DNA from: Baylisascaris procyonis
Lineage: Eukaryota; Nematoda; Chromadorea; Rhabditida; Ascarididae
Direction of reading: 5' to 3'
NCBI GenBank assembly: GCA_037389465.1
Contig: JAZARR010000229.1
Location: 161,501-225,500, forward strand
DNA length: 64,000 nt
The notes beneath the pieces are model-generated. The model saw only the letters and a list, made by a program, of their open reading frames with translations. It was not told the origin of the DNA and did not search any database. The translations under genes and the position numbers were made by a program. Of this stretch, positions 1 to 12,900 are shown in pieces (position 1 is the stretch's first letter; every line of letters starts with the position of its first letter).

Positions 1-613
1 CACCATATCTTTCGTTTGACTGTCTGTTCCGTCTGCTGCTTTGCAGACCAGACGTTTATTCGAGGATTCCTATCGAGATGAAAGGTTTATAAGCAAGAGA
101 GTACGATGAAATGTCAAGACATGGTGTCACCTCGCAATTCCCCATTTCAAAAAAGAAACACGCGGAAAACCTAATTCCCAATTTGAAGAAAGAACCTAGC
201 CCTGAACATAACGATTTGCCAAAACATCAGGAATAAACTCTGATCGAATTAATGAAACGGCAGCAATCTCATTCTATAAAAGTTTTCTTTTAATATAAAA
301 GCGAAGCACTGACCTTGGTTAGCTTCAACATATAGATCAAAGCCAAAACCATGGCTGTGAATGAGAATATGGAAACGATTTCGGCGACTGCAAGCATAGC
401 ACATGGCCTTCGTCGCAGCATGAACCTCATGATCTGCTCGGTGCGCGAGCGTGTGAACATGCTGCTTTGCTGTAATTAGTAACTCCTCACAGAGCACACT
501 TCAGTGTATCATCGAATGCACTACGCAGTAGTATTATTATTGTTCTTTGTATAATAAATAAATGCGGTAAATAAATACGGTAACCACTTGAAATACGGTA
601 GACAAAAACTACT
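1..613. other. no gene seen
   Basis: AT-rich sequence. The only open frame (minus, 249-497) has no splice or domain support. Confidence 0.5.
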
Positions 614-697
614 ACGCAAACTGAGTCCAAACCAGCGACCTTTATGGTTTCTGACTGCCACCTGCCGACTGAGCTAATGCATGCCCAAGCGCCTTCG
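614..697 (-). tRNA. tRNA-like sequence, probable pseudogene or SINE head
   Basis: On the minus strand the A-box-like TAGCTCAGTCGG and the B-box-like GGTTTGGACTC are at tRNA spacing. A T-arm stem forms with two G:U pairs, and GGTCGCTGG precedes the B box as in eukaryotic tRNA-Tyr. The acceptor stem pairs at only about five of seven positions and the D and anticodon stems do not form well, so no anticodon can be assigned. More likely a decayed tRNA copy or tRNA-derived SINE than a working gene. Confidence 0.45.
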
Positions 698-3600
698 CGT
701 TTAATTTAATGTTCATGAGCTCTCATTGTCCTTTGCGGAATTTCGCATCGAAACCTTTTGACGGCGTCTCCGACAGATTTTTGGTTTATGATTATTCTAT
801 TGAAAACACTTCTAGTTCCATCACGGACTCCAAGGCTCCGGCTTTTTCATATTCGGACGATTGCGCCGTGAAGAGCCCCACAAACAATGACGCTGCTTTT
901 ACATACGGACAGTTGAGCCGTAAGTTGCTTAATGCCGAACAAGTTATAATATGGTGAGTTCATATGCAAACGGTTGCGCGCTATGAATGTTTTGCCGTAG
1001 CCTAAGCAACGAGATGGCAGTTGCGCCATGGCTATCTCAGTTTGAGATGAGCGGTCTCAAATCCGCACAAGGCATCTTTTATTGCATGCTTGGATAGCTT
1101 AAGACATTGATGAGCAGAAATGAATTCGTTCCCGGAAGTGCCGATTTAAGAAGCCGTGCAAATATAGCACTGAGTGCACCTGTTTGGGCATTGCGTTACC
1201 TGCGCGGCGATAGTATGTCGGAAACGCGATTTGAACGGATTGCTTGAAGTGCGTGAAGCATGCCAACTCTACTGAGTCGCACTTCTGCACGTATCACAAA
1301 AATCCTATAACACAATTATCGCCGAATTTCAGCACAAAGGTGTACTGAGTGCAGCGTTCTTTTCACTTAACACAAATGTCTACGCAGAATGCCATGCTTC
1401 CAAGCATCGATAATTTCTCGTTCAACCTTCCGGGAAGATGACGCAAATGTACATGCCTTATTACTAATCCTTGCGTCGTGAACTTGATTTAGCTCATACG
1501 CCTACACCATAGTTATTCGTTCACAGTACTCGGGTTTGTAATGACTCGTTCATAAAACTATCATTATGCAACGGATGTACGCCGCTAAGCAGTATGGGGC
1601 TAAACTGTGAGCGAATAAAATGTGCGAAATGCTGAAATATGGGTAGGTCAGTTACCGCAGTTCAATGTGCTCGACTTAGATGTAATGCCACTCGCAGACA
1701 GGTAGACGAACGGGATGAAGTTTTGGTTTCATGAACGTTCGAGAAAAATTATCTTTTTCATAGGCACTTTTTGTATCTGAGAGATTTTGAGCATACAACA
1801 ATATCCCCTCTTTCCTAGTTTTCGTCATTTTCATTTAAAAAACCATCTTCGCCGGAATTTGTATCGACTTAGCTGAGAACTTTAGACTTTCAAGAACTAA
1901 GTAACGTTGTCACTTGCTATTCCCAACGGCTAATCAGACGGCTTCTATCAATTTTTGCATCATATAGAACTTTTCCAATAAAGTATTACGAAAAGTAGCT
2001 CGATTTTGAGAAATGAAAAAAGTGGAAAATAACTGTAAGGCGAGCAGCAGAAATCAAAGTGTTAGGTTATTAAGCTTCTTCTTGCACCAATTTGGTAGAG
2101 TTTGGAATGCAGCTAAGTTTCTTTGATGTCAGTAATGAATGAAACGTAAGATTCATAAGACTGCGGCTTTTCAGCAAGCACGGCGAGGAGGCCGCAATGG
2201 AATGCAACATCACAAACAACTCACCGGATTCTTAGGCATAGCGAATCGACCGTTCTCTGCACCTGCTGAGTACACGTCTGATCGATTCCTCTTCCATTCG
2301 CATGAACTGTTTAGATTTCGAAAATATGCATAATAGCATTCCATGATTCCTTATTTATGAAACTATTTCCCTTAGTGGCGCTGCGTATGAATAACTATTA
2401 TTCAAATGCCAGTGGAGACCGAGCGCAAGTTATTTAATTATCAAGTGGTTGTTGTTGCTTGTTGTTTGGGGTGAGTACGCAATTCGGTGACTTTTCTTTT
2501 ATATGTTTTCGCTGGCCAGCAGCACGCTGTCGGTTATTCCTCAAATAGCGCTCATTATATGCTGTGAGGTTTTTTATGCATATGCTGTCGAAGTAACGAA
2601 AGCAGTATGTGCGCAAATCAAATATCGAATGCACCCAGGTTGCGGTAATTTCTTGCCCATATGTTTTTCATCTCTCCTATTGTATTTGTATTCAGTATGA
2701 CGGGCTGTGGTTATTCGATGCAACCGAGATGACATTTTTAATGGCATATTTTAATGGGTTTTGTCGAATCCACCTTCAGCTTGTTGACCTCGACGGTTGG
2801 TTATGAACAGTGCCAAGATTGTTAAGACTGCGCTTCGAATATTTCATAATTGTGGTTTTCACTGATTTATTGTTGGATGCATTAGGCAGAAAAATCCGTA
2901 CGCGTATCCAACTAGACGTACTAAATTAATAGTGAGTGGATCCCCTAATTCTTTTGCTTTGGACTATGAAAGAAACAAAGAAGGCCATATCAGTAAAAAA
3001 AATCTGCTCCAGGCTAGTGAACATTGAGCCGAATCGTTAATTCACTGCTATAAAATTGTCAGTGGCAAGCTTGCATAGTTTAATGGCATTCCGTCTAGAT
3101 GTCTTTAGCTTATTGAAGTCCTGCCACAGCAGAGTAGGGAGTTGCATCAGATACGTCGGATTGTAATTCAAAACAGTGGAACTTACGTGATATATATGAA
3201 GAGAAACTGAGATCATGTTGAAAGGCGATAGTGAAACTGTTTTCAAATGGACTGAATGATAGATATGTTACGAAACTTTAGAATTCATAAGGTTAAAGGT
3301 TAAAGTAAGGTTAAAGCGAATTTGGGGCAAGTCATGTGTGTATATGTAGTGTTTATCTATTCGTGCAGAATTTAAGATTTGAGCACTATTGACACTGCGG
3401 TAATGAAAATTGGTGGGTATAATGTTCAGGGACCTTCACCATTTCTCACAACTTTGACCCACCTTGTAGACATTTAAAAGAGCTGAAAAACTGAAATGCA
3501 TTTCTATTTTTTCATTTCTATTTTGGCTCCTGAAAAGTGATCCTTTCGTGGAAGATTTGTAAAAGCTATCGGATGATTTGAAGCAGAAGGAACTAATTCG

Positions 3601-6600
3601 AGTCTCTTTCTGCGAGATGAAAGGAATGCAAACGCGCACATCAATCCAAATCCACTTTCATTCTAATTCACTTGTCGTTTAATCGCAATTAGGTAAAGTA
3701 AAAGACGGATCGGTGTGAAATACATAATTTTTTCCATATTGAAGATGCATACCTCTAACGCTTTATAGGGTGATTAGATCAAATGACGATCATATATTAT
3801 GTTGGTTATGCTTAAAAATTTTGGAAATATGCTTTTAGTGATCATCGAATTGGAAATTCAGGGCATATGTGTAGACATAAATACAGATGTACGTATAAGC
3901 AGACACGACAATCGCGTAGTCTGAGAGCGAATGAAAATTCTGCGCTTACATTACAATGAAAAGTTGATGCGAAAAAGAGCAGTGAAAAACTCTTTAAAAA
4001 GCTATGCTGTAAGCACAATGCAGGTCGTCTAAGAAAGTTATGGAAGCAGTATTTAAAAAAAAAAACGAAAAGCTTTGTTATAAGTTTGAGCATCAAAACC
4101 TTTCAATTGTCGATGAGAAATGTGAATTGCTGCTTTAAAGAGATGATGAATTGTTCTTTTGGGATGCGCCATTTAGTGATGAAATATCTGCGAGATTTTT
4201 AAAGGAGAAATTCTAGGAAGTAGATCAGAAAGTTGCAGTGCAACCACACTTTTCCAGCTCGTTTGATCTCCGATCTCCACAAATATATGCGTTTTCGGCG
4301 CTTCCAACAATCCTTATAGTTTCGTCGATCTAACGAATCTTACAGTTTCTGCCTTATTTGTTTGGGTATACGTTTCGTTCCATTTCGTCTAATTATTAGT
4401 ATAACTGCAACTAAAGCATTTAAATGCAACATTCTTTCACACTGATGTCTAAGTGCAAGTAAAAATTAGAATGTGATATGTAGGCGGTTTCTACACTGAA
4501 TCATCTAGAACGTCATTTCTGTTGATCTCCGTCAATTACAAAAAACTTTGTCTCTATGATAAGAAACACATTTCGCAGCAATGAATTTTATTGGAAATTA
4601 TTTTGTTCATGTGAAAACAGATTGTCTATATTCATGTCCGATGAAATATTCTCTTTGAAGTCTATGTGCATTCAAATATTGCCGGTCGGTTACGTGGCGG
4701 CAACATTAGCTATCATAAAATTCAGTAAAATCACGAAATGAAGGTCAGAGGGACCGGTATGAACTGTCAAAGAACATAGAACCATATAGAGCAATCTTTT
4801 CATATTTCAGTTGAACTGACTGATCGTATAGCACAGTTTTTCATCACCACCTGATCGTTGTAAAGTGAAAATTCGATAAAGATGAAATGTGCAGTAATTT
4901 TTCAATGGATTTCAATGCCTGCAATTCTTGATACATTTGACGGATCCGCGTGAAATATTGCACTACGCATACTGTAAGATTTGTCCCTGTGATCTAAATC
5001 ATAGTTACCGAATTTCTAACGCTAGCTTCGTGACTTACCGATTTAAACCACCGAGCAGATAGAAGACACGGCGACAGAAGCATACGCAGACAAAACACCT
5101 CCATACTACTTAATAGGACCCAAGCTTTCAGAGCTCATAAAAACTGCAATGATGCTGCCGAGGTGACTAAAATGAGGACATTAATATGTACACAACGTTT
5201 GTTGTTGTTGAGTTGAGAGGGTGGTTGGCGATGTGAGAGTGGTGCGAAGACTGATATCCTTACAGCTTCACTGCTATGCTTTCCCACTAAATAGCATCGT
5301 GCTCTCTAGTGAACATTTCTTTTTCAGCGATGAAAAAGCAAAATCCAATCCATTAACGTTTTTTTCCAGGAAAATCCATCTTCATACAACAGTGGATAAC
5401 GGTTATTCAGAGATGATGTTGTGGGGGTGACTAAAAGAGTGAAGGACGATAATAACGTTCGATTAAAATGGGATAACCATCCCGTAATCGCTTATTTATA
5501 GATACAATATTCGTGTTGTGTATAACGAGCATAGGTGACAATGGCGCAGCGTAAAGGCTTAGGCGGACATAGGTCAGTGAACTATGCACATGGCTATATA
5601 ATTTGGATATATTCCATCAGCGACCTGGAAAGTCGTGGCTCGAGTTGGCAATCTGATGGCTCAGATGGTCCAAGTAGAATGGTGGAAAAGACGAGTCTCT
5701 ACGAATGATATCCTTTATGGCAATCCTGTGTGGGTATCGACAGCGTTGTAGTGGCATTTTCTTTCCTTAGATCAACAACGTTTTGCATGTTTCGCCCCGT
5801 CTCCCTCCCCCTCCCCCCAAAAAAGCTTAGATTAGTTTTTCGTTGAAATTTGCACGCAAGATTCTTTTCTGCATTTCATGCATATGAATGCATATGTGCA
5901 TCTGCCAGTGTCCTGTAACTTGAATAGGTTGCAAAATTTGAGTTATAAAATGGTTACGAAATTTAACGATCATACTAATCCATAAAACAACGTAATCATA
6001 CGTCAGTTTTCACACGGCAGATAAGCCCCTAAGTAATATTAGCATTTGAGATTGTGAAATCCAAGCGCCTTGAAACTAAATTTCTTCCCTCGTTGTCTTT
6101 AATTCTGAAAATTATGCACATCTTGATTTCTCTAAAAACCTTCGTACACTTTAAGATCAGCCGTATTGAATTTGGCAATTGGTAAAATGAGCAAGCAAAT
6201 ATTATTAAGTAATCTGCATCCTTTGTTGGTTTGGTTAGAATATGGGAATGCGTTATTGCGCATATTTTATTATTTCTAAATAATTAGCAAAGATGACTGC
6301 TTTAACAAGCAATGATGGAATAACGTTTTTAGTGGCTGCTGTTTTAGTAAACTTTCCATTTGTTTTTAGACCAATCATGATTCATATCTTTTAGAAAATT
6401 TTGTTCTTCAATATAAACGTTGAATCGAAAGCAATTAGCTGTCAAGAAAGGCATCTAGCGGAATTTTCTCCAACCTCTTCGTTGTTTTTCGTTTATTTCA
6501 TTGCATTAACTTTATGCAGTTTCTGTAAAAGTGTGATAATGAATTTTATAATTGCTTACTAGTCTTTACTGTTTTTTGGAAACTTCGTTTAATATTTCAC

Positions 6601-9600
6601 TTTTCTTTCAATATTTCATAGCGCCGCGCAAAGTTGCATTTTCAGACAGCATTAGGGTGATGTCGAATCCGTATCTCTGTATGAATGTTTTGTACATGCC
6701 TCTATGCTTGCACATTCTGCGGTTGTAATAGAATTGTTTTTATTCATAACACATAGAACAAATTCAAGTAGTGCTAATACTAACTAAATGAATTGTGACA
6801 TAGCATAAGCATCAATGATGAGTACTTCTATTGGAACCAGTTGAAATAGTTTGATGAATACAATTAGAACCGCTGCTATCACCACTTAATGATAGTAATA
6901 GTTTAGTATTGGCAATATTTGGTGAATACTTTTTTATTACTGTTATGATGTCACTTACCAAAAATAATGCTTACTAATGATCATAGTTGCAGCTATAGCT
7001 GCAGTAGTTTTCGGGAAAATAGCGTTATTTCCCTTAATGCTATTAGCACCACCACGTCGGTACTGTGGCACTGAGTAGCACCTAATAATCAGCCTTTTTG
7101 ACAGGCGGAATTACTATAGTATTGTGCTGTATATGCTAAAGGGTAGTATTACTGGAAGTGGCAATAAGTGCTACAGCATTCCTCTTCCGCCTTGTGTTAG
7201 CTAATACTGATAGTAAAAGTAATAAAGTTCAGTTGTCAGGCCGAACGACTTTCGGATAATTCCGGCGAAATGAGCAGATAAAGAAAATCCGCTCGATTCT
7301 CTCCTCCTTGTATCTAAAGAAGTTCGTGACACTAGAGGCACTCTTCTTCCGCATTTGATCCATCCGCTCCCCGTTTTCCATGTGAAAATCACTGAGTTCA
7401 AAATGCTGCTCTATTGTCTTCCATTATTCGAAGCAGCTATTACAGCTACTGAAGTTTGAACGTCAATGTCATCAATGGCATACATCTACGAATCATTCAC
7501 ATGTATCTTGAATGAGCCTTTCAAATTCACGGAGTATTTATATTTCCCCACCTCCGCCACTTCCCCTTCCAACCCTGGAAAACCCAGTTTTTTATTATAT
7601 GGCACCTCAAGGAGTAAAACAAGCAAACGCATAATCATACAGCATACTCGAAAGGGGTCGTAACGGCCTGTAATCTCCGACTTGCTGCATGATTCCCTGG
7701 CGAAACGAAATCTTCATATTTTCGGAGAAGATTGACGGCATTATGGCTAAAACTATGAATATGGTGCACCTAGTCATGTCAATGGCCAATACTAATGTGT
7801 ATGGCAACAGCGATAGCAAGAAAAGTGCAACAATATGTCTCAGCTGATCAAAGTATGTGAACAGAAATTTCTGTTACACCTATTGAGATCACTGATTTTT
7901 TCCACGTTTCTATGGGCATTTGTGTTTATTTTAATTTTACAAATATGACGATCATACCACTGTCTTAATGGGACGATGTTTGCTTAATTCCACAGCGTCA
8001 CCTGTTCTTTGAAATCAACCCGTCGACTGCGCACTAATTATCGCTTAAAAGTTGATAGCAATGAATACTGCCTTTGTGCGCTTAAATTTCTTTGATATTA
8101 TCTTGTCATCAAGGCGAACATGATTGTTTCGAGTATGCTAATGAATATCATTTTGTTGACCTAAAAGTAACCACCACAGCTGTTGAAAGTGCGCCGTGAA
8201 TTTCGACAAAGCTCATATTGTACCGAAAATGATCATAGCAGATTATTAGTTCAATTAGCAACAGGTGTGAAATATACGAGCATAGATAGTTAAACGATAG
8301 GTTTTTCTTCAATTGCTGTTTTCGATCGATGTTTCTTCGTTAATGCTTTAACCGAAAGCTTTTATTGTTTCAACATATTTCTGTTACAGTAAAGAACATG
8401 GAAAACCATGTCAGTAGAGAAGTGGAAAAGCTTGTCAAATAAGCTGCTATCGTATACCCTCAGCTGACCAATCCCATGCACATTGCCAATTAAGTAAAAT
8501 CTGTAAAATATTTTTTCTTTCATATTTTTACTGATTCGATTGCATAAACAAATCGTTTGCAAACGATTTGTTTTCCTCTGACCCTATCTATGTCAAATGA
8601 AAAAAAGCGGGTGAATATAAAAGTTTAACCGATATGAAAGTTTTTAGCGCAATTAAATGCCTATAGCTCCACTCGAATCTGATGGATCAACATGTAACAT
8701 ATATTAGTAGATGAGGTCACTTCATGATGGATATTGTATCGACTGAACTTCATAGCTCCAAATTCTTTGCTTCCTGAATAAAAACTATCTGAAAGACTAA
8801 GATATCGGTTAATTTATCGTTATAATGCATTTTTGCAAAGCAAATTTGCGATAAAGCATAAAAATTGATACTAAGCTTTCTTCAAACACGCTTATTCATT
8901 TCTAATCGATGTTACATCAAAAACAATTCGAGCAAATCCTTTCGAGTATGAAAAAATTGTGATTCGTTTAATAGATCGAATCACATGAGCAAATCTTAAA
9001 GTCGTTAGTTTCCTCTAAATTGACGATGTAAAATGAAAACGCCACAAATCAGTACTCTTTTTTTTTTTTTTTTGAAATAAACTAGTAATTCGTTTTATTG
9101 AGAATTGTTTGTGTCGCAAATGTGAATGCGAGATCGTTAGCCACGTAGATCGTTACCGTTAGGGAGCACCAAAGCAGATGGTGCGATCGTGACTGTAGCC
9201 ATTCAAAAAAAATACTTGGGAAAAAGAATATGAGCTAAAGAATAAACGACATTCGTTTGAAATGTTCAATTTCCGTTCAGCATTTTTAAGATCATATTCC
9301 CGATAAATTACAAAAAAAAATAAAAAATTGAAGTGTGTTTGGTTTCGAACCCAATAAAGAGAACTTCTCAAATCATGCGAAACCTTTGTCACTTCCTGTG
9401 AGAAATGGCAATCATTGTTGTCATTGTTGTGTTTATCGTAGTGGTTTTCCAAGCATAAATTGACTTCTTCAACACTTCTTTGCTTTTCAACTGACACATT
9501 AATAGGTTCGAGAAATAGGAACGATGTTGCTGATTTTATGAAACTTAATTGACTAAGACAAATATGTGCGCTCTATTTGCCTTAAAGTATTCGGAGAAGT

Positions 9601-9736
9601 TTTTCATTCAAGTAAAAAATTTTTGTTACCTACACGCTTACATACGTTTTAATTCTGCGGTCAGTCTCGTGTTTCGTTCGGTTCTCGCTGAAACAAGTAT
9701 TTGGTTCGTCGAGAGTTATTGTTTCTCAACGGTTTT
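698..9736. other. gene-poor stretch
   Basis: No supported coding sequence. Short direct GGTTAAA repeats near 3290-3316, poly-T at 9058-9074, and a low-complexity tract at 6750-7200 rich in CTAATA/CCACTTA words that resembles 53200-53700. The palindrome at 8546 is listed separately. Confidence 0.5.
8546..8573. repeat. 28-bp perfect palindrome without spacer
   Basis: The half-site AAACAAATCGTTTG is followed immediately by its exact reverse complement. There are no intervening bases and pairing ends on both sides. It could extrude as a cruciform or bind a dimeric protein. No gene is adjacent. Confidence 0.9.
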
Positions 9737-9746
9737 TCACTTTCAG
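9737..9746 (+). promoter_or_regulatory. acceptor-like site, possible spliced-leader addition
   Basis: A pyrimidine-rich run ending TTTCAG lies 23 bases before ATG 9770. It is the best 5' splice-acceptor context outside the three main genes. Confidence 0.4.
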
Positions 9747-9769
9747 GTGAGGAGCGTCTCAAGAACACG

Positions 9770-9904
9770 ATGCCTGACGAGAACAAACAAAGCGTTTTCC
9801 CCGTGGAGAGTGCTGTAAACGGGGACGCTAATCAACAGCCACCATCCGTACGAGCAAAGAAAGCGAAAACGTTCGTTTTTATGTATTGTTTGCTTGAAAG
9901 ATGA
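9770..9904 (+). CDS. candidate first coding exon of an unrecognised gene (right end uncertain)
   Basis: A textbook nematode 5' end: an acceptor (TTTCAG, ending 9746) is followed after 23 bases by ATG and a hydrophilic, codon-like stretch beginning MPDENKQSVFPVESAVNG. It runs through a basic RAKKAKTF segment into hydrophobic FVFMYCLL before a TGA at 9902. As an unspliced ORF it is only 44 residues, so a donor probably lies near the end. GT candidates follow codons at about 9850 and 9881-9890, none strong. The charged N-terminus leading into a hydrophobic segment would fit a membrane protein. I could not find the following exons with confidence. A hydrophobic open stretch at about 13340-13459 on the same strand is a possible partner but lacks a clear acceptor. 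Function unknown. Confidence 0.35.
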   Translation: MPDENKQSVFPVESAVNGDANQQPPSVRAKKAKTFVFMYCLLER

Positions 9905-12900
9905 CTCTTCGACATTAAAATGATTGTAAATTTGATATAATGCAAATATTTGCTGGCAAACTTCCGGAAATATCTCTGCGTTTTCTTATATAATTGCCGA
10001 ATTTCTGGTTAAATCGCAAAAAAAGTCGGAAAATAAGAAAAAAATTTTCTGTTATGCGCCTTCATAAACACTCTTTTGAATTGGCTGAGCTCATTAGCTA
10101 CTAGTATTACAATTAATTAGATGTTGCTGGAATATTTCATCGAGGGAAACGCTCCTGCTTTGCTTCATTCCAGAGCTTTTTAGTAATGTAGCGACCGTTC
10201 GATACCTTGTAGCTGGTGGTCTTAAAAAGATAGTGAAGACCATTGATCAGATGACATGCGAGAAGGAGAAGAAAGGTAGTCTTTCCGCAAGAACGTTCAA
10301 CTTGGCTTCAAGCGAGGAATCATAGCCCTTGTAAAACTGCTCAACGGTAATGATTAATGGTGTGATGTGGTGAACTGTATAGGTTTCATCACTTCTACAT
10401 CTACGAGCTAGACAGTTTCTATTAGATTCCGTCCTTCTAACAAGCCGCACAATTGGATCCTCCTCAACAATTTAATCCATCGAATTATTTTAATTTTTCA
10501 GTCACAAGTATGCTAACAATCCTCACATTTCGTCAGTTACTTCCGATCCCTGAACATATGAATCGCTTTTTACCTTTTTGTTTCGAACGTTGAACTTGTA
10601 TCAGTTTATGATGGTTTGGTCGGAGATTCTTTAGCATTAAATGCTGGCCATAGCCATGTCCACTAAACTTTGTTCGTGCAAACTGCGTCAGTTTAGAAAG
10701 ATCAACAAATGAATATTTAAAAAACAAGGTGGTTGACTAAATAGTATTTGAAAGAAATTAAACAGTTGATTCGCGCTGTGGACCTAACCAGTCAGCTTAT
10801 CTTTATACTCGAACTGCTTATCATTACTTCGTTTGTCCTCTCACACTTTTGCGTCTAAATATATAACCCTTCTTTCATTTCTTTCTTAATTACACAAAAG
10901 TTGACTTATCTCGATAAGTGGAAATGTGTTTCATAAGAAAATCATAAAATCACACGTGAGAAATATTTGATTAAAATTTGCCAATTGCGGGAAATTGCTG
11001 AAGAGCATAAATCGCTTCAATAATAAGCGAAAAAAGCAGAATGAAGCAAATGCGATGTAAGCTACAGAGAGTCGTTCTAGCTTGTTCCTGTTTGAGAATT
11101 GATAAAAGAATGCATGAATTCAATTATATAATGGAATGCTGCAATGCTCATCAAGTTCATCACTTATTCGTAAACAAACATTTAAAAAGACTTAAAAATG
11201 TTCTTATGAAATCTCCCTTCATTAGACATGAGAGGATGCTATATCGCTGTGCTCTTCTCGTGAGTTTAGTTGCGATTGTTGCGGTTGTTCACAATTTTCC
11301 AACGATTAGAATACTACAGTGGCATTTTCTGATATCTTCTTATCGTTAACCTCGCATCACATCATATTAATAGTATTTGAAGCAAATGAAATAAATAAAA
11401 ATTACATTTTAATGATGAAAAAATAGATTTGAGTTAAGGGGAAATCAAACATTGAAAATGTGATGCAACAAACGAGCAAAAGCAAATGCCACGACGTCAC
11501 GCAATAATTCTCTAATGGAGTCGTGAGAAAACAATTCAACGCGAAATGTCAGCCATAGTGCATCCTCCAATGCTTTCCACTGTAGTCGACATACTGCGCT
11601 GATTTACGTTACATCTTTGACGAAAGTATTTCTTTTCGATGTTTGCAAACTGAAAAAAGGATCCTTCACTCATGTTATTTCTATTCCAATTGTACTTTAT
11701 AATTCACTTACATCGAAGTTTGTTGAATAATTTGCAGTTTTAGAAACTTTGCAGTGATTTTTTCTCTTTTTTTTTTTTTTGAAAATACAGAACAATTTTC
11801 AAAATGCTGCGATATATTTTTAGAATTTGGGAATTTTCGTTCAGAACAAGTTGCACTCGTTGGACGCAACGAACGTACTTTCGCTGCATTTTCCTACGTA
11901 CATCATTTTCATGTGAATCGCACGTGCATGGGAAAGAGCACTAAGTATCCATTGTCATTTGCACCACAATATATTCTCTTGAGTGTACTAGTATTTCATG
12001 AGATTTTCCATTGCTAATACCAAATTCATTTTATTTTATATTACAGTATATTACACCCTTATCGTGGCATTAATTGGCTCATTCATCAACGAAATCCTCA
12101 CAAATAATTTTCCACAAAGCAACAAGAATATTCCCACTGCTGAGACTCTCAACTCGTATTGATGCCCATATCTTCGAGCTCTGGCGACTATTCCGTTCCT
12201 TCCTATCCAATGCACTGATAATCCTTACAATCAACTCTTCAATACTATTTGCTATTCTATGAGCAGTTGTGGAGATGAATGTGGAAAGCTATATTTTGTT
12301 AATTACTTTCTTTAGAATTTCCAACCGTATATCGTTTAATTCGAACCCGATTTGCCTATTATGGCTGGCATTATTTGATCATCGACAAGTAGACTACTTA
12401 CAGCATCCAGCTTTCGACTACCACCGAAACATCGGTGGATGGACGATGCAGGCCAAGACTACTTCAACTTTCTGAACTTTACGAGACACCTTTAAATCAA
12501 CCTTTAATGAACATGACAGCGATAAACTTGTGCTGCCACTTTGCGCAATCTTCAATGTAATATTTCTAACAGAAGAAAAAGCTTTTTCTCGTTGTGTAAG
12601 GTAATTGGGAATGCTTGAAGGTATTAAGGAAGGAATAGAATAAGAGCAGTGGAGGATAAGGTGAGAAAGTAATAGCCATCTTATGCACAATAATCACTCT
12701 CCCTAATCATTCGATCAGTTAATGCTGATCACACTTCAATCCTAAGCGATGGCATTCGGAAATTGCCGAATGGAATCGATGCAACACCGAGCAGTTTATG
12801 GTTGAGGCACCTGCATAGCGTCTAGTGCTCATATCGAGTATATTATTTCTTCTATACTACTTGAAGATTGCTCTTGAATTCAAAGCTGTATTATTAACGT

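Noticed and set aside
9159..9497. 112-residue minus-strand open frame
   Set aside because: Low-complexity Asn/His and Phe/Ser runs of AT-rich DNA; no support beyond length.
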